A program made the position numbers and the translations under genes. The notes under the pieces are model-generated. The model was not told the origin of the DNA, searched no databases, and was given only the letters and a program-made list of their open reading frames with translations. From NCBI GenBank assembly GCA_036346225.1, contig JARFIW010001345.1, positions 496,001-560,000 of the forward strand: a DNA stretch of 64,000 nt, written 5' to 3'. Within the stretch, counting starts at the first letter, position 1, and each line of letters opens with the position of its first letter. Positions 57,314 to 64,000 of this stretch are shown in pieces. Source of the DNA: Platerodrilus igneus (lineage: Eukaryota > Arthropoda > Insecta > Coleoptera > Lycidae).

Positions 57314-59061
57314 TGCTACGAATTTTTCTTTTTGAACACTATTACACCAGCCCTGCATTGGGTGCCAGTGTAACGAATAATGTTTTTTTGAAGCACCTGC
57401 CCTACGTTTATAGAAAGTCAGTCAAGCGAATCTTTCCTACATACAACTGGTCTCACGTTATGAGCAAGTGTAACGAAGTCTTCCGACATAACTAGGGGTC
57501 TATTCCTCGGGTAGAGCTATGAGAAATGGGGGGGTAAGTCGAATTCTGATTGTATACTGAATCTAATCCAAAACAAATAGGGCGCCACCATGTCCTGACT
57601 TAATTAGGGTAATTGCGTAGTATAATTCTAGGGGCGGACGTGGAAACCCAAAGAAAAAGAAATCGCCTTCGATGACAGGGACCCGTCTTAACTGAATAAG
57701 ACGCTGCTCCTGAAAGAAATGGTAATAATTAATTTAATAGAAGGGTGGAACACTATTTGTGTGCCACAAATATACCTAAAGAAACATCAAAATAAATAAC
57801 TCCTATATAAGTTGTCATTAAAATTCTACTCATATGGATGTTAGTTTCTTGTAGTTAGTTTTGACCATCTTTGATCAAAATAAAAAAGCTTTAATTTTGA
57901 ACTACTAATTTACTCAAAAGATTCTCTTTTAAAACAAAATTCAATGCTACAAGGTTTCATAAATAATTACATGAGGTCAAGTATTTTAAATAAAGTTTCA
58001 TCAAAATAATTTATCAGCAAACATTTTAAAAGTTAGTGTTTACATGATACAAAGAAAAGCCGACTCTGGCAGATCTGTCGAGAGGGTTACAAAAATAAAG
58101 CATATTAAATCACTTTCTCTTAATCTTAATTAATTGTTTCAGTTTTAGTTCTCATAAAGAAAGATTGTAAAAATATTCTTATAAGTTCAACTTATGCAAG
58201 CATTATTCAAAGCATATGTTATTTGAACACAGGTGTCAGCATTAAACTGCAAGCAAACAAGTGACGTAACAAGACATCTGTCGTTGTTACTAACAGAACA
58301 AAATGAACCACGTGTATGGTTTCTCAAATCATTATAAATGCTGAATTATAATTTTAACACTGAAAAATTCAGTCCAACAAACAATCTAAAATTTATATTA
58401 TTCGTGCTTTTATTCACTAAACAAAACTAGCGTGTTTCTAATTTAGAACACGAACAAAATTCTTAAACTTATCTACGAACCAGAACTGTATTAATTGGAT
58501 GTTAACAAGTGTTGCAAAATCAAACATAATCGCCAAACTTCCATCAGGTTTGTGGTAATATGCTCTTCTACCAATTATTCAATTACTAAATTACCAAAGC
58601 CGCTTCTTACGAACCGCAATACAAAGTCGTTCTCCATCAGTAGTTGGAATTGTGGTTACTATAGTTGGTTTTATGGTGGTGGAATACGCGCTAAACAAAA
58701 TACCTTAATTAAACAAAGTAAATATTCATTATAGGATACCAACCGCTATTTAAAGATGGATCTCTAATCGTCGAAATGTAACCGCAAGTTCGCGGCCTGC
58801 CTCCAATTGTACATCATTGTTTAACAAGCTTGCAGGACCGACTCCTCTATCACCTCGCACGAGCGACGGCGTAACCCCCAGCAGAGGCCTTCAAGCAACT
58901 CGCGCCTGCGAAACGTTTTATACATAGAAAACAATATGCAGATACGACCTTAGCGTATTACTAAACTCGTTGCTTGTACTTTACTAATAATTTGAATAAA
59001 AGCACTTTATGACTTTGCCTTTTATGATTGGATTTAGTAACTGCGAAATAAACTTGTTACA
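57314..59061 (-). repeat. 3' LTR of the gypsy element
   Basis: In element orientation it starts TGTAACAAG at 59061 and ends TTCGTAGCA at 57314. The plus-strand frames inside it (57301-57495, 58495-58734) recur identically or almost so in the other LTR and are not genes. Confidence 0.93.
58916..58922 (-). promoter_or_regulatory. LTR TATA box (3' LTR copy)
   Basis: TATAAAA on the minus strand, about 140 bp inside the LTR, followed within 40 bases by a GC-rich stretch (GCAGGCGCGAGTTGC). It is the best TATA candidate near the start of the LTR. Transcription from this copy would run towards 57314 and out of the element. Confidence 0.5.
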
Positions 59062-59073
59062 CTACCCCTTTCC
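59062..59073 (-). other. Polypurine tract
   Basis: GGAAAGGGGTAG on the minus strand, directly next to the TGTAACA start of the 3' LTR. This is the expected plus-strand priming site. Confidence 0.85.
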
Positions 59074-60206
59074 AAAAAAAGAAAAAAATTTTCCAACTAA
59101 GTAAAACTTTAAATGTAAATACAAGAAAAAATTTTTTATACTTATTCATACTAGCCTTTCCTACATCCCTAATCATCAAAACAAAATCTTATGAATTTAT
59201 CAAAACGAGTGGGGCAAATATTTACAAATTGGAGTGTGTCGGTAACTACGTGTACCTAACGTCTATAGGGAGACAAAATCGGGGAATCACAATCGGTGTA
59301 GGTCAAAATTGGGAGGGGTCAAAGTAAAAAGTCAAACACTCCACGGGACAAAAAAAATTAATCCAAAGCTAGATTCAAGGTAAACCTTTAACTAGAGGTT
59401 CTTGCTCCTACTGAGGCTAGTATTTACTAACTATACCAAACATATTAGAAATTATCCTAATTTCCACAAATAAAGACTCCACTTCCTGGAGCTTAAGCAG
59501 TTCTCTATACAAAAAAATTTGAGTGCTACTACCTCAAAAATAGCACAACTCTTCAAAATATTATCACTATCCAGTGACAATCAAAAGGAGGACACCACCG
59601 ATAGGTCCAAATCCATAACACCATCATCACAAAGTGGTAATCAAAACAAAGGCAACCTCACCAAAAGGCCACTCACAAATCTCAAATTCAAACTAACATC
59701 ATCACAAAGTGATAATCAAAACAAAGGCAACCTTACCAAAAGGTTACTTACAAAATTCAAAATCGAAATTGAACCAGCCAGGGCTGTAACATCCTACACC
59801 CTACTGACTATCCTATCACTAACCTTCAAACAACACATCTCATTAGTGATGGAACAAATGGTGGGGTTCACCACTCAAACCTTTGACCTTGACAAACCAA
59901 ATTTCTGACAGGTCAGAGATAAGGGAAAGAATAAATTAATATTCTCTCGACCAAAATGTGTAGAAATCAGGACTTGAATAGCCCACATACTTCTACATCC
60001 TGAAGACATCTGTCAAAGACATCTTCTAACCACATCTTTAAATAACGCGCGACCAAAGCAATCCCTATGCACAATAATGCACATCTCAAAATTACCACCA
60101 AAAATCTCTAACCACTTGCTTCAATTATCAAACAAAAATTTCAAAATACTAGATACCAAACGGCAGTCTGCATTTAGTAAACATCAAAGAGATGACTAGA
60201 CTGGAA
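59074..60206. other. Non-coding 3' part of the gypsy interior, with a tandem repeat
   Basis: A 66-bp unit (CAAAGTG(G/A)TAATCAAAACAAAGGCAACC and following) occurs twice at about 59630-59765. The plus-strand frame 59519-59908 runs through this repeat against the direction of the element and is best read as incidental. No envelope-like frame was recognised. Confidence 0.5.
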
Positions 60207-60905
60207 CTAATAGTCAGGGTCATCATTTTCATTTGGACATGATGCTCCGATGGGCTTTAAATCCTTGACATGCCATCTTCCGGCTTTTGTCCCATCTTCA
60301 TTTTCTAGCTCGTAAACTAAATTAGAGAGTTTTTTCCAAACTCTACTCAAAATAAACTTTGGAGCTAACTTAGCGGAGAATTTATCACCGGCGCTTGAAA
60401 GCACCTTATTAGTTCTCCAAACTCTTTCTCCGACTTGAAAAGAAACGTCTCTTCTTCTAAGGTTGTAGCGTTTACTCGCACGCTGATATGCTACATGCAG
60501 ATTTTCACGGACATTTCCAAAGATATCAAACAAAGGTCGACGATCTAAAACATAGGAAGGTCTACTACTTGAAGCAACATCAACATCCTTACCAGGTTTA
60601 AAATTATCTCTATACGCTATTCCACTACGTACGAACGGATAGCAGTACCAACTGTCTTAACAATTCTCGCCACAAAATTGCCTTGAGGAGCATACACAGC
60701 ATTGTACCAAATCTTTTGGATTTCGTACCTTGCACACAAAGCCTTAAAAACACGTCCAATCAACTGTGGACCATTATCACTAATAACGAATTGTGGTACC
60801 CCGTAGACAAGAAATACCTTTTCTTCTAAAAACTTCTCAATCAAATGTGCTGTGGCACAACGCAAAGGTTGCAAAATTGAATACTTGAAAAACCAGTCCC
60901 CAACA
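60207..60905 (-). pseudogene. Gypsy integrase, catalytic core and C-terminal domain
   Basis: The core begins HLVVGDWFFKYS (first catalytic Asp near 60897) and continues with VPQFVISDNGPQL (second Asp near 60777). Thirty-five residues later, where the D,D(35)E Glu belongs, stands Ala (NFVARIVKTVGTAIRSYV, near 60669). After stops or frame changes at about 60615-60540, the C-terminal part (60533-60207) has RASKRYNLRRRDVSFQVGER, VWRTNKVLSSAGDKFSAKLAPKF and GRWHVKDLKPIG, the usual DNA-binding tail of this gypsy group. The family enzyme inserts the cDNA into the host genome. This copy cannot, because it lacks the Glu and an unbroken frame. The rest of pol is deleted upstream. Confidence 0.88.
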
Positions 60906-61740
60906 ACTAAATGCCATTTACTTGCTTATGAGTCATCAATAAAAAAACTAATCACGACGATAGCAAACAAAAAAATCAGTGTACAGGTACACTCTCATCC
61001 TACTACCAATTGAACTGTCGAAACAACTACTATGCTTCACAACGCCTAAATATGCTAGAGTGACAAACTCTCTACGAGTCTCACCTAGACTAACAATACC
61101 AAAATTTACATCAAATCAAAACAAAATATGGTGCAAAAATTCTAGAGCGCCTAACTCACCTCAAGTCTCGTCTAGACTTACGCAATGCCGAGCGACCAAC
61201 TCTTCCTGAGTCTCGTCTGGACTAACATACTGCTGAGCGACCAACCACGACGACAAGTTCCGCCTAGACTAAATTGCGTTGCAATGCTGATCTAAACAAA
61301 ATCTGCTAACAAAATCAAAACGTGCTTATGCACAAAGAGCAATTTTCAAACGACACAACGACAGCTTACTCCAATGTACCTTCAAAATAGAATCTCTAGC
61401 CTTATCATCAAATTTCGACAAAGATGTTCTTTATAAACTCAAGCAAATCAAACAACAGGCTTATCAGCTTCTTTAGCTGACAGTCTTCCTAAAATTTTTC
61501 TTCAAAACTGGTTTCTCACTCACTTGAACCTTACAAAATTATCAAAACAAATTCGGGCAACTAAAGGTAAAAGTCAAAAGTGTATTTGCAAAATAAACTT
61601 TACCAAAACGATATCAAAAAAAATTATATTGGGTCAAAACAGAATGAAAGTTAACAATAAATTTGACTAAGTTAATTAATTGACTGTAAGGGGGTTAACG
61701 TTTCAACCAAACTTTCAAACAACCAAATCTTAATGTCAAC
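60906..61740. other. Non-coding gypsy interior with a diverged repeat
   Basis: CTCGTCTAGACT-type words (ACTC...CGAGTCTC(A/G)CCTAGACTAAC and variants, with GAGCGACCAACT before them) recur about four times between 61055 and 61270. No coding frame survives where reverse transcriptase and gag would be expected. Confidence 0.5.
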
Positions 61741-61744
61741 TAAA

Positions 61745-61895
61745 CCTTGAGCTAACAAATTTTGAAGCGAAGCAATTTCCGAACAAACAAATTTCGAAGG
61801 AAAACAATTTTTGTACAGACAAATTCGAAGTGAAATAAATTTTGAATAAACAAATTCGAAGCAAAATAATTTTTGAACAAACAAATTCGAAGCCC
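61745..61895. repeat. Tandem repeat next to the primer site, ~36-bp unit
   Basis: ACAAATTCGAAG(C/T)(A/G)AAATAATTTTTGAACA-like units recur four to five times, ending about 10 bp before the primer binding site. On the element's strand this is the leader. A repeat here might act in packaging or translation, but that is speculation. Confidence 0.75.
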
Positions 61896-61899
61896 CAAA

Positions 61900-61913
61900 C
61901 GTTGCCGGCACCA
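61900..61913 (-). other. tRNA primer binding site
   Basis: TGGTGCCGGCAACG on the minus strand, one base from the CA end of the 5' LTR. The tRNA it would pair with was not identified. Confidence 0.7.
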
Positions 61914-61914
61914 G

Positions 61915-63658
61915 TGCTACGAATTTTTCTTTTTGAACACTATTACACCAGCCCTGCATTGGGTGCCAGTGTAACGAATAATGTTTTTTTGAAGCACCTG
62001 CCCTACGTTTATAGAAAGACAGTCAAGCGAATCTTTCCTACATACAACTGGTCTCACGTTATGAGCAAGTGTAACGAAGTCTTCCGACATAACTAGGGGT
62101 CTATTCCTCGGGTAGAGCTATGAGAAATGGGGGGGTAAGTCGAATTCTGATTGTATACTGAATCTAATCCAAAACAAATAGGGCGCCACCATGTCCTGAC
62201 TTAATTAGGGTAATTGCGTAGTATAATTCTAGGGGCGGACGTGGAAACCCAAAGAAAAAGAAATCGCCTTCGATGACAGGGACCCGTCTTAACTGAATAA
62301 GACGCTGCTCCTGAAAGAAATGGTAATAATTAATTTAATAGAAGGGTGGAACACTATTTGTGTGCCACAAATATACCTAAAGAAACATCAAAATAAATAA
62401 CTCCTATATAAGTTGTCATTAAAATTCTACTCATATGGATGTTAGTTTCTTGTAGTTAGTTTTGACCATCTTTGATCAAAATAAAAAGCTTTAATTTTGA
62501 ACTACTAATTTACTCAAAAGATTCTCTTTAAAACAAAATTCAATGCTACAAGGTTTCATAAATAATTACATGAGGTCAAGTATTTTAAATAAAGTTTCAT
62601 CAAAATAATTTATCAGCAAACATTTTAAAAGTTAGTGTGTACATGATACAAAGAAAAGCCGACTCTGGCAGATCTGTCGAGAGGGTTACAAAATAAAGCA
62701 TATTAAATCACTTTCTCTTAATCTTAATTAATTGTTTCAGTTTTAGTTCTCATAAAGAAAGATTGTAAAAATATTCTTATAAGTTCAACTTATGCAAGCA
62801 TTATTCAAAGCATATGTTATTTGAACACAGGTGTCAGCATTAAACTGCAAGCAAACAAGTGACGTAACAAGACATCTGTCGTTGTTACTAACAGAACAAA
62901 ATGAACCACGTGTATGGTTTCTCAAATCATTATAAATGCTGAATTATAATTTTAACACTGAAAATTCAGTCCAACAAACAATCTAAAATTTATATTATTC
63001 GTGCTTTTATGCACTAAACAAAACTAGCGTGTTTCTAATTTAGAACACGAACAAAATTCTTAAACTTATCTACGAACCAGAACTGTATTAATTGGATGTT
63101 AACAAGTGTTGCAAAATCAAACATAATCGCCAAACTTCCATCAGGTTTGTGGTAATATGCTCTTCTACCAATTATTCAATTACTAAATTACCAAAGCCGC
63201 TTCTTACGAACCGCAATACAAAGTCGTTCTCCATCAGTAGTTGGAATTGTGGTTACTATAGTTGGTTTTATGGTGGTGGAATACGCGCTAAACAAAATAC
63301 CTTAATTAAACAAAGTAAATATTCATTATAGGATACCAACCGCTATTTAAAGATGGATCTCTAATCGTCGAAATGTAACCGCAAGTTCGCGGCCTGCCTC
63401 CAATTGTACATCATTGTTTAACAAGCTTGCAGGACCGACTCCTCTATCACCTCGCACGAGCGACGGCGTAACCCCCAGCAGAGGCCTTCAAGCAACTCGC
63501 GCCTGCGAAACGTTTTATACATAGAAAACAATATGCAGATACGACCTTAGCGTATTACTAAACTCGTTGCTTGTACTTTACTAATAATTTGAATAAAAGC
63601 GCTTTATGACTTTGCCTTTTATGATTGGATTTAGTAACTGCGAAATAAACTTGTTACA
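61915..63658 (-). repeat. 5' LTR of the gypsy element
   Basis: Near-identical to 57314-59061. It would drive transcription of the interior on the minus strand. Confidence 0.93.
63513..63519 (-). promoter_or_regulatory. LTR TATA box (5' LTR copy)
   Basis: TATAAAA in the same context as in the other LTR. This would be the productive promoter for the element's genomic RNA. The start site is not otherwise marked. Confidence 0.5.
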
Positions 63659-64000
63659 ACATTCCACTCGAAAGTTAAGTAATACTTTAAAATTTCTTTT
63701 CCCACTTCTCAGATTTATTGCAGTTATGTTCACGGAGAGATATATTTTCCAATTACAACAATGGCTTTGATTATAGACCATGGTACTAAACGATTTTTGT
63801 CTATTTCTCCTTTGTATCCAGATCTTAAACTTTCATTAATACCTTGTTTCTTAGCTAAACAGATGGAAATAAAAATTCTCTGATATTACAACGCATTTTA
63901 CACGATCTGGGTTTCTTTATGTACAGTAAGGGCATAATTCTTGTTCCCATACCGTGCTTACAATAATTGTGCCTATTTCCAACAAATAAATATTTTTCAT
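63659..64000. other. Flanking DNA after the gypsy element
   Basis: It begins with the right ACAT duplication. The minus-strand frame 63581-63781 straddles the LTR border and is not a gene. Nothing else is recognised. Confidence 0.5.

Larger units (their letters stand above)
57314..63658 (-). mobile_element. Gypsy LTR retrotransposon, complete ends, defective interior
   Basis: Direct repeats 57314-59061 (1,748 bp) and 61915-63658 (1,744 bp) begin TG and end CA and are flanked by the 4-bp duplication ACAT (57310-57313 and 63659-63662). On the minus strand a primer site lies one base inside the 5' LTR (61900-61913). A polypurine tract (59062-59073) abuts the 3' LTR. By eye the LTRs differ by about four substitutions and four single-base indels, implying recent insertion. 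The interior is only 2.85 kb and codes for part of an integrase with a lost catalytic residue. No gag, protease, reverse transcriptase or RNase H is recognisable, so the element must have moved with help from another copy. Confidence 0.93.

Noticed and set aside
58495..58734. 79-codon plus-strand frame, repeated at 63092-63331
   Set aside because: It is identical in both LTRs because they are direct repeats, and antisense to the element. No gene evidence.
59519..59908. 129-codon plus-strand frame in the gypsy interior
   Set aside because: It is antisense to the element and built largely on a 66-bp tandem repeat. No known domain.
1..64000. Bacterial-type features (operons, CRISPR, ribosome binding sites, rRNA)
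   Set aside because: Base composition, transposon classes and absence of dense coding frames are eukaryotic. No such signals are seen.

Overview
This is AT-rich eukaryotic DNA, most likely from an arthropod or another invertebrate. No host gene with a convincing exon set is visible. There is no operon structure, rRNA gene, CRISPR array or other sign of a prokaryote. What can be recognised is almost entirely mobile DNA at different stages of decay: hAT, Tc1/mariner and pogo DNA transposons, Polinton/Maverick remains, a restriction-like-endonuclease LINE, another LINE tail, a Penelope/retrozyme-type repeat, and BEL/Pao and gypsy LTR elements. The species cannot be fixed from the sequence. That mix, AT-rich spacers and (AT)n tracts fit an intergenic or intronic transposon graveyard.

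Layout. Positions 1-9.5 kb are mostly anonymous AT-rich DNA with a ~110-bp tandem repeat, short hairpins and one copy of an interspersed repeat. Positions 9.49-10.76 kb hold a complete non-autonomous hAT-like element with 8-bp target duplications. A frameshifted mariner follows at 10.8-12.1 kb. Positions 12.63-20.42 kb form one 7.8-kb pogo-type transposon with matching ends and a TA duplication. Its broken transposase carries a C-terminal PHD-like zinc finger, and it contains a nested LINE that itself starts with PHD and C2H2 fingers, plus an LTR-like stretch.

Positions 22.7-24.8 kb contain an ancient diverged duplication. Positions 25.0-26.7 kb contain tandem and inverted copies of a ~510-bp repeat with three complete type I hammerhead ribozyme motifs. 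This is the most informative functional RNA signal in the window. Positions 26.7-30.9 kb hold LTR debris, a LINE tail and small repeats. Positions 30.9-38.7 kb carry scattered Polinton genes on the minus strand (protein-primed DNA polymerase B, packaging ATPase, a neighbouring structural-type ORF), interrupted by a second non-autonomous hAT with GAACC repeats.

Positions 38.72-44.67 kb form a giant fold-back element with ~2.15-kb inverted arms, AG/CT ends and a near-matching 6-bp duplication, as expected for Polintons. Each arm carries four ~295-bp tandem repeats and part of the same zinc-finger gene. Positions 45-51 kb show little. Positions 51.5-55.3 kb are a heavily mutated BEL/Pao polyprotein, followed by a repeat interrupted by a gypsy-type gag fragment. 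Positions 57.31-63.66 kb are a structurally complete gypsy insertion on the minus strand, with 1.75-kb near-identical LTRs, ACAT duplication, primer site and polypurine tract. Its interior is reduced to a defective integrase.

None of these elements looks able to move by itself. The near-identical LTRs of the last element and the intact ribozyme cores of the hammerhead repeat are the signs of most recent activity or constraint.
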